From the IMG/VR virus record IMGVR_UViG_3300050021_000093, positions 1 to 36,249 of that record: a stretch of DNA of 36,249 nt; one strand, written 5' to 3'. Position 1 is the stretch's first letter. The number at the start of each line of letters is the position of its first letter. A model generated the notes under the pieces. It was not told where the DNA came from, did not search any database, and saw only the letters and a program-made list of their open reading frames with translations. Below are positions 29,031 to 36,249 of the stretch, in pieces. Source of the DNA: a virus. A program made the position numbers and the translations under genes.

Positions 29031-29062
29031 AAAAAGACCCGGGTGGTCAGCCCGGGCCTTTT
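29031..29062. terminator. Terminator closing the lysis-side block
   Basis: AAAAG (29032-29036) plus CCCGGG pairs with CCCGGG plus CTTTT (29058-29062) with one mismatch, around a TGGTCAG loop. The minus strand continues with TCTTTTTATT, a strong terminator for the block 29096-36249; the plus strand has a weaker TTTTC. Confidence 0.75.
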
Positions 29063-29092
29063 CGAGGAGGGGAGGAAAACTTAGTTAAGTTT

Positions 29093-29121
29093 AGTTTACG
29101 ACAATTTCGGAGAATTGTCAA
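29093..29121 (-). promoter_or_regulatory. Promoter-like site overlapping the holin-like gene end
   Basis: TTGACA (29116-29121) and TAAACT (29093-29098) with a 17-base spacer. GACAATT (29100-29106) and AATTGTC (29113-29119) form a perfect inverted repeat across it. It shares CTCCGAAATT with the promoter at 17418-17446. The transcript would meet the terminator 29031-29062 within 50 bases. Confidence 0.5.
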
Positions 29122-29335
29122 CTACCGGAGTAGCGAGAACTTGCTTGACCAGGCTTGTTGTCGTTGCAGATGGTATTTGTTTGCCGGTCAAGAGTAATAC
29201 GAAACTGCCGAGCAGGTCGAGCACCGTGCCGATGTTGGTCGTGTTCCCTGCATAGAGCATCACGGCGGCGAGCACGACGAAGATCAGGACGATGGCCGCC
29301 AAAACAGTGTCAAGCGCATCGAAGTCCCAGGTCAT
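29096..29335 (-). CDS. Small membrane protein, possible holin
   Basis: A 79-residue protein with GGAGGTTTTACT before ATG 29335. Two hydrophobic segments (about residues 10-28: TVLAAIVLIFVVLAAVML; and 38-50: VLDLLGSFVLLLTG) and a short polar tail fit the size and layout of class II holins. It lies at the end of the block containing the amidase. No family signature is visible, so holin is a position-based guess. Confidence 0.55.
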   Translation of the reverse strand: MTWDFDALDTVLAAIVLIFVVLAAVMLYAGNTTNIGTVLDLLGSFVLLLTGKQIPSATTTSLVKQVLATPVVDNSPKLS

Positions 29336-29352
29336 AGTAAAACCTCCTTTCT

Positions 29353-29613
29353 TTAGCTGAGGGTAGGGGTTCCGCTGATCACGCCCGCTGAATCGATGGT
29401 CAGACCCAAAGGGAGTCCTTCCGCGGTGAAAACATAGGGCGGAGTACCACCTTCCGCGGTGACCGTCTCGCTGTAGGTTTCTCCTACTTTACCATCCGGC
29501 AGGGTCGTGGTGCCAAACTTCAGATCCTCGTCGTTAATGTTCAGGGTCATGGTCTCGGCAACGATTGCTCCGAGGGAATCAGTGACGGTGACAGTTACGT
29601 TAACGGTAGTCAT
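29353..29613 (-). CDS. Stand-alone Ig-like (He_PIG) domain protein
   Basis: An 86-residue single domain with AAGGAG before ATG 29613. The second half matches the He_PIG type: GKVGETYSETVTAEGGTPPY, then AEGLPLGLTIDSAGVISGTP. In phages such domains are usually fused to virion proteins and bind carbohydrate surfaces; a free domain next to the amidase and holin-like genes is less usual. Confidence 0.75.
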   Translation of the reverse strand: MTTVNVTVTVTDSLGAIVAETMTLNINDEDLKFGTTTLPDGKVGETYSETVTAEGGTPPYVFTAEGLPLGLTIDSAGVISGTPTLS

Positions 29614-29647
29614 AGTTTTCTCCTTCTGACAGATAGGATGTCAGCCG

Positions 29648-30364
29648 TTAATTGATCGTCAGCGTTTCCGTTGCGGCGTTCCAATTGTAAAGCGCGTGCC
29701 CAAACAACCCTGCCGCGTCAGTCGCCTTTACCCACAGGTGACCGTCGGCCAGGACTTGGCCGGTGATTCTGCTCCCGGCATAGGTCATACCTGGGATCGT
29801 AGTAATATTGAAGTAAGCGCAGATCCCCTGGGCGATAGCCTGGGCAATCTTCGCCTGAGCCGCCGGGCTTCTCAGCATCGCCTCCTCCGCCGGGTCAGAA
29901 ATGAAGGCTGTCTCCACCAGGGCAGCCGGCATGGACGTATTCCGTAGCACCTCATAATTTGCAGCAGCCACACCCCGATTGACGGTGCCGATGGCGGCCA
30001 CCAGCGGAGTAAGCACATCTCCCGCCAGGACCTGCCCTTTGCCGCCGAGCGCATAGCAGAAACTCTCGCTTCCGTGAGCAGTGTGGTCATCTGACGCATT
30101 GCAGTGGATGCTGAGGAACGCATCGGCCTTGGCGTTGTTGGCGATGTCGCACCGCATCTGCAAATCAGCGTTCACGTTTGCCGGCCAGGGAACTTGATCG
30201 CTTGTGCGGGTATAGATCACCTGAATTCCTGCCGCCGTGAGAATGGGGCCTACAAGTAGGGCAACCGCCAACGTAACGTTCTTCTCCTGAAGACCGGTGG
30301 GGCCTACAGCCCCGGAATCATATCCGCCGTGCTAGTGCCCAGGGTCAATCGCGATCTTAGACAC
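29648..30364 (-). CDS. N-acetylmuramoyl-L-alanine amidase interrupted by in-frame TAG
   Basis: GTG 30364 with AGAGGTG upstream starts a frame of 239 codons including the stop. Codon 11 (30332-30334) is TAG between IDPGH and HGGYDSGAVG. Without the stop the product is a complete Amidase_3: zinc His10, Glu27 in GLQEKNVTL, the FLSIHCNASDDHT His and Glu in ALVETAFISDPAE. A C-terminal beta domain (about residues 190-238) could bind the wall. Any start after the TAG loses the first zinc ligand. TAG ends at least five other genes here, so general recoding is unlikely. Suppression, a true mutation or a base error remain. Confidence 0.75.
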
Positions 30365-30367
30365 TGG

Positions 30368-30589
30368 TCAACACCTCTCTTCCTTAACTTCATCATTTAA
30401 TGCCTGTCGTAGCCCTGCCTCGTTGCGATGCTCTCTGAAGCATAAATAAACGAATCGCTTCCCCGTCCAGAAGTCGCTCGACCGGGGAATACGTGCCCCG
30501 CAGTACGTTGCCGTTCCACAGATCGCACAGGGGCCGAGCGTAAATGTAGTGTCGTATTCTGCCTGGCCGATCAGTTTTTCAATGTCCAC
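30368..30589 (-). CDS. Small hypothetical protein with CxxC
   Basis: A 73-residue protein with GTG 30589 after GAGGCGATCCCAT. A CAIC pair (residues 21-24) and Cys30 with Cys50-His54 could form a zinc site. It ends just before the amidase start (three bases between stop and GTG). No family is recognised. Confidence 0.55.
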   Translation of the reverse strand: MDIEKLIGQAEYDTTFTLGPCAICGTATYCGARIPRSSDFWTGKRFVYLCFREHRNEAGLRQALNDEVKEERC

Positions 30590-30602
30590 ATGGGATCGCC
30601 TC

Positions 30603-31133
30603 TTATTTAAATATGGCTACTAACACGGCTCCTACTGCAATCACGGCCATCACGACGGCAAGAACGCGAGACCAGTCCGTGTCATGCGACGTATCCCTGC
30701 CCTGCGTCTGGTATTGCGCCTTCTCCAACAGAGCGATTCGATCCGATTGGGTTTTCTCGATCAGAGTGATCCGCTCGGTCATTTGGCCCCTCTCCTGCTG
30801 TTGCTGAGTTGCTGTAGCTGCTGCGGTTGTAGCCACAAGAGACCGGAGCGTATCTGCCGATTGCACCACATTGCCTGCCAGGAGAGAGGCTTGTGATGTT
30901 GCCCGCTCGTTCGCCATCTCTACGCCTTTCACGTCTAATGCGCGCATGGCATCGATTCTCTTGGCCTCGGCATCGGACAGGCGCTGGATGTAGTTGAAAT
31001 GAACGTTCAATAGATCCTGGGTATGCTTATCCTGCTGCTGCCTCAAGTCGTCCTGCCGCTTCATGGCGGCTTCGACGAGTTGCAGCACGTTTGCAGTAGG
31101 ATCAAGATACGGTGGTGCTTCACGCTCAGCCAA
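30603..31133 (-). CDS. Coiled-coil protein with C-terminal membrane anchor
   Basis: TTG 31133 after GAGAGGTG at six bases is preferred over GTG 31142, which has no spaced ribosome site; 176 residues. A long coiled coil (about residues 20-75) and a Gln/Thr/Ala-rich centre lead to a C-terminal hydrophobic helix (VLAVVMAVIAVGAVLVAIF) ending in Lys. It resembles tail-anchored proteins near phage lysis genes. Role unknown. Confidence 0.6.
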   Translation of the reverse strand: MAEREAPPYLDPTANVLQLVEAAMKRQDDLRQQQDKHTQDLLNVHFNYIQRLSDAEAKRIDAMRALDVKGVEMANERATSQASLLAGNVVQSADTLRSLVATTAAATATQQQQERGQMTERITLIEKTQSDRIALLEKAQYQTQGRDTSHDTDWSRVLAVVMAVIAVGAVLVAIFK

Positions 31134-31151
31134 ATTAAACACCTCTCATTT

Positions 31152-31319
31152 TCAGGCTCTCATTACTCCAAGCAGAGACAACAACCACAGAAGCAGACAG
31201 ACGATGATCAACACGTCGATGATTGTCTTGAGCGGCTGTTGAATCGGAAGCATGTTGATCAGGTATAGCACGATCCCCACGATGATCAGGACGATGATGA
31301 TGCTAATTAGGATGGACAT
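31152..31319 (-). CDS. Thivi_2564-like small membrane protein
   Basis: A 55-residue frame with GGAGGTGA eight bases before ATG 31319, directly behind the TAA of the decarboxylase. Two hydrophobic helices (SIIIVLIIVGIVLYLINMLP, and TIIDVLIIVCLLLWLLSLLG) joined by IQQPLK match the Thivi_2564 family pattern (LYLIN, LKTIID, WLL). The family is membrane-bound and functionally undefined. Confidence 0.7.
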   Translation of the reverse strand: MSILISIIIVLIIVGIVLYLINMLPIQQPLKTIIDVLIIVCLLLWLLSLLGVMRA

Positions 31320-31703
31320 TTATTTGTCACCTCCCACCGGGAGGCCGCGTTCAAATGCGACCACTCTCGTTTCCTTAGGCTTCAGTTTCTCTATAAGCAG
31401 TTCAACAGCCTTGTGAGCCTTCTCAGGAGGGCCACAGGTAAATAGATCGATGCATGTCAAATTGTCAAACTCCGGCCAAGTATGAAGGCAGCAATGGCTC
31501 TCCGTTAAAGGTATGATCAGCGTCATCACGGACACCCCGGAGTTGGATGCAAAGCGCGCCTTCGGGAATAGTTCAGAGACAGAATGAACGGGGCGCATCC
31601 CCGCCGTAGTGACAGCTTCGATTATGGTGTTGAAGGATTCCAAAGACTTGTCGATCAGCGTCTGACACCCGAACAAATCAGCGTAGATCACATATCCTTT
31701 CAA
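31320..31703 (-). CDS. S-adenosylmethionine decarboxylase (SpeD-like)
   Basis: TTG 31703 has GGAGG at eight bases and yields MKGYVIYADLFGC, the usual start; a GTG at 31712 sits in the ribosome site. 127 residues, normal for the bacterial prokaryote-type class. LTESHCCLHTWPEFDN (66-81) contains Ser69, the self-cleaving Ser that becomes the pyruvoyl group, and His74; Cys90 in CIDLFTCG is the third active-site residue. It would make decarboxylated SAM for spermidine synthesis, though some relatives decarboxylate other amino acids. It lies between unusual metabolic genes in a phage. Confidence 0.85.
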   Translation of the reverse strand: MKGYVIYADLFGCQTLIDKSLESFNTIIEAVTTAGMRPVHSVSELFPKARFASNSGVSVMTLIIPLTESHCCLHTWPEFDNLTCIDLFTCGPPEKAHKAVELLIEKLKPKETRVVAFERGLPVGGDK

Positions 31704-31719
31704 TACAACCACCTCCGCG

Positions 31720-32121
31720 CTAAGTATCCTTCAATAGCTCCACACATGCCTTCTCGTATTCGTTCCAATCCACATCAAGAGAGACAGCCGCCAAATACTC
31801 GATGGCAGAAGAGATCTGGTGCTGTTTGTAATACGGACTTCGGTGATCATCGCCGGGCTCGTCGTCTGCCGTGTGCTTGCCTTCTTTTCGTTCCTTCTCG
31901 AACTTCAGATCGAAGGCCATGATCTCCGGTTCCGGGATGCCCTTCCTCTGTGTGGCGTATATTTCTATGAGCTCGTGGACGGTAATCAGGAACGAGTGAT
32001 CCGGGTTCTCCATCTCCGATACGGCTATGTGCCAATCGCCGTTCTCATCAACCCAATAATCTCCGATGAGACAAGAATACCTTTGCTGTTCATGCGGAAT
32101 TGTTTCAAGAATGATTCTCAT
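31720..32121 (-). CDS. Conserved phage protein with HELIE motif
   Basis: A 133-residue protein with ATG 32121 immediately behind a TAG stop. It has VSEMENPDHSFLITVHELIE with HELIE at about residues 49-53, then EPGDDHRSPYYKQHQ near 88 and a C-terminal helical end. I recall related phage proteins with the sequence order (H)E, EPGDD, PY, H; function is not known to me. A metal-binding role is plausible, as HE and distal H lie in place, but a protease is not established. Confidence 0.55.
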   Translation of the reverse strand: MRIILETIPHEQQRYSCLIGDYWVDENGDWHIAVSEMENPDHSFLITVHELIEIYATQRKGIPEPEIMAFDLKFEKERKEGKHTADDEPGDDHRSPYYKQHQISSAIEYLAAVSLDVDWNEYEKACVELLKDT

Positions 32122-33429
32122 CTAAATCCATCCCCACCCTTTCAGTTTATCAAAGCTGTCTTGAGCCTTATCGTGGGCATCCGTCCTGATCTTGCAGAAC
32201 GGAATGATCTTGATCTGTTTTGCCCGCTTGTAGCATAACTCTGAAGCGCTCTCGATGGTCTTTCCCTTTGCGGTGAAGGTGCAGGTATTCCCGATCTCTC
32301 CGGCTGCCCTTATCTTATCCCCTTCCATCCTGATCTCATAAGGCCAGGTATGCTTGAGATCGCATTTATCCAGATCGAGGATCATCGCCTTCTTATTGTC
32401 CTTCTTATGCTCGAACGGAAACGTTCCCGATGCTACAACAACATTCGTGATCCAGCCGCTTGTGTGTTTGACCTCCTTGGTATCTTTTGCGATAACATTC
32501 TCAAAGAAGTCTCCCACATTCCCAATACCTTCGAAGAACGAGAACGCGGTAGGTAAACCGTTCCTCGTTGTGGCTTCCAATGGAACGATCTTGTTTTCGG
32601 TGACGATGCAGTTTATATCCACCCAATCAAGGTAATCCTTTCCCAGGAGGGGAGCGATCTTCGCTATCGTCCTCTCGTACAGCTCGGAATTATCCAGGAA
32701 TTTGCCGACCTCTCCGACCTGGCCGGAAGAGGGTCCGTAATTGTCATTGCCCATCTTCTTCGTTTCCTGGTTATAATAGACAGTCCCCGGAATGACCTCT
32801 CCGTTCTTGACGAAACCCGTAACCGCTATCTCTACCCCTTTTGCCGCCTGCTGGAAAATGAAATGAACAGGCATGTTCTGTGTCTCTTCTCCCCATATCT
32901 CCTCCAGCCAATCTATAAAACTGAGCATTTGTTCAGGTTCATAGAATACGCAGTTGAGATCACGCGGGGACTGGCCACAGTGCTTTATGGCCCACGCTCC
33001 CCCTTCTTTCTCGATGTACTTCCGGCCGGCGTTCCAGGTGTGAAATTCGACGACGGGAACAACGTCCATGTCTGCCTTCTTAAATACGGCCTGCGCGAAG
33101 AGGCGATCATTCTCCAGCTTGTCGCCGTAGGTGTTCCCTCCAATTACAGGGACGCCGAACTTCCTGAATTGCTCCGCTAATTCCCCGCCTCCATAAATCC
33201 CATCCTGGATCGTGATCTTCTGCTTCGTGGCGTCAAGGTAGACCAGATCATATTTCTTAGCCGTTCGCTTACATTCATCGAGAGAGCCGATCCTTTTGAC
33301 TTTGAATCCTTCGCCGACATCCTTGTATCCTTTACACTGAATGAACATGGCGGGATCATGGCCCTCATCCAACAGATGAAGAGCAAGAGGGAAAGATTCT
33401 CCGAACGCTGATATGAATAATATTTTTAT
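32122..33429 (-). CDS. PurD-like ATP-grasp ligase with unusual start
   Basis: A 435-residue frame read from ATA 33429 (overlapping the stop of the upstream gene) to TAG 32122. KILFISAFGESFPLALHLLD (residues 2-21) is the N-terminal strand of PurD-like proteins, which relatives start with MKILF. The ATP-grasp core has VPVIGGNTYGDKLENDR, GVEIAVTGFVKNGEVIPG and VDINCIVTENKIVPLEATTR (Glu and Asn of the metal site). The first conventional start, TTG 33372, would lose that strand. It would ligate a carboxylate to an amine using ATP. Not adjacent to other purine genes. Confidence 0.75.
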   Translation of the reverse strand: MKILFISAFGESFPLALHLLDEGHDPAMFIQCKGYKDVGEGFKVKRIGSLDECKRTAKKYDLVYLDATKQKITIQDGIYGGGELAEQFRKFGVPVIGGNTYGDKLENDRLFAQAVFKKADMDVVPVVEFHTWNAGRKYIEKEGGAWAIKHCGQSPRDLNCVFYEPEQMLSFIDWLEEIWGEETQNMPVHFIFQQAAKGVEIAVTGFVKNGEVIPGTVYYNQETKKMGNDNYGPSSGQVGEVGKFLDNSELYERTIAKIAPLLGKDYLDWVDINCIVTENKIVPLEATTRNGLPTAFSFFEGIGNVGDFFENVIAKDTKEVKHTSGWITNVVVASGTFPFEHKKDNKKAMILDLDKCDLKHTWPYEIRMEGDKIRAAGEIGNTCTFTAKGKTIESASELCYKRAKQIKIIPFCKIRTDAHDKAQDSFDKLKGWGWI

Positions 33430-36249
33430 AGTTTCTTCAACCCCTTCATTCCGCTTATTCCCTTGAATCCCGTTAAACCGCTCTTGCTTTTCTTAGCAGG
33501 CGCCTTATAGGTGCTGAGCTCCTGTTGTAGCAGAGATTGTTGATCCGGCGATAGCGAGGCCATAAACTGCGTTCTTTTCGGCGCGGACAGACCAAGGTAC
33601 GACTTCGCCAGAGGGCTCAGGTTCGCTTCGGCCAGGGCTTGGGCAGAAGGCGCCTTGGACTTCCCCGCTGCCCTTAACTGCTGTAATTGAGACTGGGCTT
33701 GCTGGCCGATCCCGGTGGACTCTTGTCCCTTAGCCGGAGGCGAGTACTTCGCTACCCCTGCGCCTACAGCTAGACGAGATAGCCACGATTGCCCAGTGTT
33801 TCCCTTTCCCGTAGACACCAACTGCTTCAGGTTGATGTTTCCCGCAGCTCCTATGGGGATCGGAGTCAGATCCTCCGCTGCGGTTTCAGCCGCGCTGACC
33901 GTACCTTTTACCGGTCCCTGCTTATTGCTGGTCTCCTTGTAGTACAGATCGAACAGCGTAGAAGGAATAGGGGCCGCCTTACTGATCAGCTCTTGCACCG
34001 CTGCGTAGCCCAAGCCTTTCTGTCTTATGTCGTTGACTATGGTTAGAGCGTCATCCACATCGGCAGGGAAGAAATCGAAGAGTGTGTTCATGGCGATCTC
34101 CACCGAGCCCCATTTCCCGCTAGGGTTCTCATTGGTAAAATGTCCCGTAGCGATCAGACTTAAGCCTTCGTTCAATATAGCACCCGCGACGAGAGCTGAT
34201 CCCAATCTCTGCCGTGAAAGTGATCCTGTCAGGCCGGAATCGGTAAAGGCGTATTTGTACTGCATGAACTTCGCCGCGCACCAGTCGGGAGATAAAATCG
34301 CCAGGTTCAAGGCGTTCTTGACAGTAGGAGAGACACCGAGCGCGCCCCAGTTCATACCCCCCTGGGCTGAGTTCTGGAATCTGGCAATAGACCTCATGGC
34401 CTGCGTCGTATCTTCCTGCGTCGCGTTCGGGTGTTTGCCTTGCCAATCGATCAGTTTTAATTCAGAATCGATCAGTTTGATATGACTCTGAACGCCTTGG
34501 AAAGTAAAGTCTCTGATCCCCTCTGACACATTGAAAAACTGCTTGATAACCGGCAGACGCGAGACCTTACTAAGGAAGTCATCGCCCTTCGTGAGTTCGT
34601 CCATCACGTCGATGTCGGTGTCGATGTGGGTATCCATCTGGCCCGCTCTCGTCCACTTCAGAAGAAGATTGTCCTTCATCTCCTGAGATCCCAATATCTT
34701 CCCTATATCTCCGGCGTGAGCGACGAGATCGAATCCGCCCTTGCTCGATCCTAGTTCGGACTTGAAGAGGTTCCATAAATGGAAGGCAGAGAATGACGTG
34801 ATCCCGGTCTTAATTCTCCCCTGCACTTTCATAACGCCTTTTTGCACATCGCCGGGTTGAGAGACTTCGGTTAAAACTTTCATGGCATCCGCTAGTCTTG
34901 TCGGAGCGACGATTCTCTTATTGCCGAAAGACATGACTGTTTTCCAATCCTGAGAAGTAACAGCATCATTGGAGATGGTTTCTGCCCCGGCTTTCTTAAC
35001 CAGAAAATCCCCCAGGAGTCTCATGTTGTTGGCGCGGCTCATCTCTCCTGCGTGGGTTCTCATAAGCTCACCGAGATCCATTGTGGACGGCAGGAAGCCG
35101 TTTTTGATTCCTAGATCGAGAGTTGGGAACACTCTCGGCTTAGCGTGGGATGTAAACGGCGTCATGCCCTTCTGCTCGTAAGGAGTTTTTAACTTCGCCG
35201 TAGAATCCGTAGGGGTTAATTGATTCTCGTTGAACATCGTATTTTTTATATCGGCGAATCGCTGGCTCCAATTCTTCTTCGGTATCTTGTACTTCTTGAA
35301 AATATCTTCTATTTCAGATTTGTCCGCCCTAGAGAAGCGATCCTTTGATCGAATGATGTCCTTCATCTCATCGACCATTTTTATTCCCTTAACAGTGTCC
35401 ATCCAACGCGGCTGAACATAAGCTCCGCCTGTTTCTCTCTTCTCCCAGATACGATTCGCGTAATTGTCTCTCACGTCTTTGGTTGCGCCGGTCTCCATAG
35501 CGTACTTGCCGGCTTCGTCGTAATACGGCTGCGCGAGTTCCTTAACAGCGTCCTGCGCTCCCTGTGAGAGATTGAGAGCCTTGATATAGGCGTCCCTGAT
35601 CGTATAGTCCCTGCCCTCTACTTTCTGATCGAGGGAAGGATCTTGATCGGCTGCAACCTCTCTGATCGCGTCCATGTTTCCGCCCTTGTCAACATAGACG
35701 TAAGCGGCATCGCGCTCTATCTGATCGGGAATAAGTTTGTTGATATCGCGCTGTAGGAGGTATCCCTCTGCTTTGTCCCTGTTCAACCTTCCGGTAAACT
35801 CCGCCTGAATGTCTTTCAGTGAAGCCTTGCTCTGCGGATCATCCGGGTTGATCTTGGCATCGAACGGTGTCTCATCCACGAAGCGGGCGCGGTACAGATC
35901 AGCGCCGACAGATTGAGTTGGCTTGCCCGCCTGATCAAGCGCAGGGGTCTCCGGTGGTTGCGCGGGCCCTGGGGCAGTCTGATCGGGTTGCGCGGCTCCG
36001 GCGATCTTCTCCGCATCGCCAGGCTTCAGCGCAGGGTTGAAAGGGGCTGCGTTCGTTGCCTGGGTAGGCGTATCTACCTGCGCGGGGGGTTGCTCTGCTC
36101 CTGGGGCAATCTGTGGCGTCTGAGGGACTTCTGAAGGCGTAGCCGCGTCCTCCGCTGTAGGTACACTGCCTTTCATCCCCTTGAGCGCTTCTATCCCGGT
36201 TCCGGCGGCCTCCATGCCTATGCCGAGTATGGGCACGACGGAGCCGAGC
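33426..36249 (-). CDS. Large virion-type protein, 5' end outside window
   Basis: At least 936 residues (from GTG 36236) and the frame is open to the edge, so the start may be further right. The first 110 residues are Pro/Ala/Gln-rich. The middle is helical with phrases SRLPVIKQFFNVSEGIRDF and RSIARFQNSAQGGMNWGALG (near residue 620) and several Gly/Ala hydrophobic helices. The C-terminus has low-complexity Lys/Gly (KKSKSGLTGFKGISGMKGLK). Such length, helices and low-complexity ends fit internal virion or ejection proteins or polyvalent proteins of phages. No catalytic motif was recognised. Confidence 0.6.
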   Translation of the reverse strand, partial: LGSVVPILGIGMEAAGTGIEALKGMKGSVPTAEDAATPSEVPQTPQIAPGAEQPPAQVDTPTQATNAAPFNPALKPGDAEKIAGAAQPDQTAPGPAQPPETPALDQAGKPTQSVGADLYRARFVDETPFDAKINPDDPQSKASLKDIQAEFTGRLNRDKAEGYLLQRDINKLIPDQIERDAAYVYVDKGGNMDAIREVAADQDPSLDQKVEGRDYTIRDAYIKALNLSQGAQDAVKELAQPYYDEAGKYAMETGATKDVRDNYANRIWEKRETGGAYVQPRWMDTVKGIKMVDEMKDIIRSKDRFSRADKSEIEDIFKKYKIPKKNWSQRFADIKNTMFNENQLTPTDSTAKLKTPYEQKGMTPFTSHAKPRVFPTLDLGIKNGFLPSTMDLGELMRTHAGEMSRANNMRLLGDFLVKKAGAETISNDAVTSQDWKTVMSFGNKRIVAPTRLADAMKVLTEVSQPGDVQKGVMKVQGRIKTGITSFSAFHLWNLFKSELGSSKGGFDLVAHAGDIGKILGSQEMKDNLLLKWTRAGQMDTHIDTDIDVMDELTKGDDFLSKVSRLPVIKQFFNVSEGIRDFTFQGVQSHIKLIDSELKLIDWQGKHPNATQEDTTQAMRSIARFQNSAQGGMNWGALGVSPTVKNALNLAILSPDWCAAKFMQYKYAFTDSGLTGSLSRQRLGSALVAGAILNEGLSLIATGHFTNENPSGKWGSVEIAMNTLFDFFPADVDDALTIVNDIRQKGLGYAAVQELISKAAPIPSTLFDLYYKETSNKQGPVKGTVSAAETAAEDLTPIPIGAAGNINLKQLVSTGKGNTGQSWLSRLAVGAGVAKYSPPAKGQESTGIGQQAQSQLQQLRAAGKSKAPSAQALAEANLSPLAKSYLGLSAPKRTQFMASLSPDQQSLLQQELSTYKAPAKKSKSGLTGFKGISGMKGLKKL

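Noticed and set aside
29648-30364. TAG recoded to an amino acid across the genome
   Set aside because: TAG ends at least five other genes (at 120, 4096, 4360, 31720 and 32122) with proper downstream starts, so general recoding does not fit.
1-36249. Integrase, tRNA genes, attachment sites or transposons
   Set aside because: None were recognised by eye on either strand; they may lie outside the window, so lytic or temperate life cannot be decided.

Overview
The window is a stretch of a double-stranded DNA tailed bacteriophage genome (or prophage), about 36 kb. It carries a large terminase, portal, scaffold, HK97-type capsid protein, phage replication and recombination genes and a lysis-type amidase. 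No integrase, transposase, tRNA or rRNA gene was seen. Strong AGGAGG-type ribosome sites, a 3D-domain cell-wall protein and a YezD/DUF2292 protein suggest a Bacillota (Clostridia-like) host, but this is only moderately supported. Almost every gene is on the minus strand, so functional order runs from high to low coordinates.

Right block (36249 to 29031). A very long virion-type protein open at the window edge is followed by a PurD-like ATP-grasp ligase, a conserved HELIE protein, an S-adenosylmethionine decarboxylase, small membrane proteins, an N-acetylmuramoyl-L-alanine amidase interrupted by an in-frame TAG, a lone Ig-like domain and a holin-like protein. A hairpin terminator closes the block.

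Middle block (28986 to 17328). A consensus promoter opens an early operon. It starts with a ribbon-helix-helix-like regulator and continues through small Cys-rich and coiled-coil proteins, a Gam-like protein, an ERF annealing protein, an HNH nuclease, a protein with 28 tandem 8-residue repeats, a 3D-domain exported protein, two DNA methyltransferase-type proteins, a DnaD-like initiator, a DnaC-like loader and a VRR-NUC nuclease. It ends near a consensus promoter that faces a hairpin terminator only about 60 bases away, which looks like a small-RNA unit.

Two plus-strand genes (16560-17317) separate this block from the late genes. Each is preceded by the same kind of hairpin leader.

Left block (16436 to 1). 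Small and large terminase come first and the portal, small Lys-rich proteins, scaffold, decoration protein, capsid protein and small structural proteins come last. Between terL and the portal, where phages usually have nothing, sits a 7.5 kb cassette whose genes overlap like one operon. It encodes a GNAT acetyltransferase, a miniature NeuB/PseI-type synthase, a PseB-type UDP-sugar 4,6-dehydratase, an aldo/keto reductase, an SpsF-type cytidylyltransferase, a class III aminotransferase, a DUF115/Maf-type glycosyltransferase, a dual-specificity phosphatase and several unknown small proteins. The set reads as a phage-borne route to a CMP-activated nonulosonic-acid-like sugar plus the enzyme to attach it, and is the most striking content of the window.

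All function calls come from motifs and family resemblance read by eye; no database search was run.
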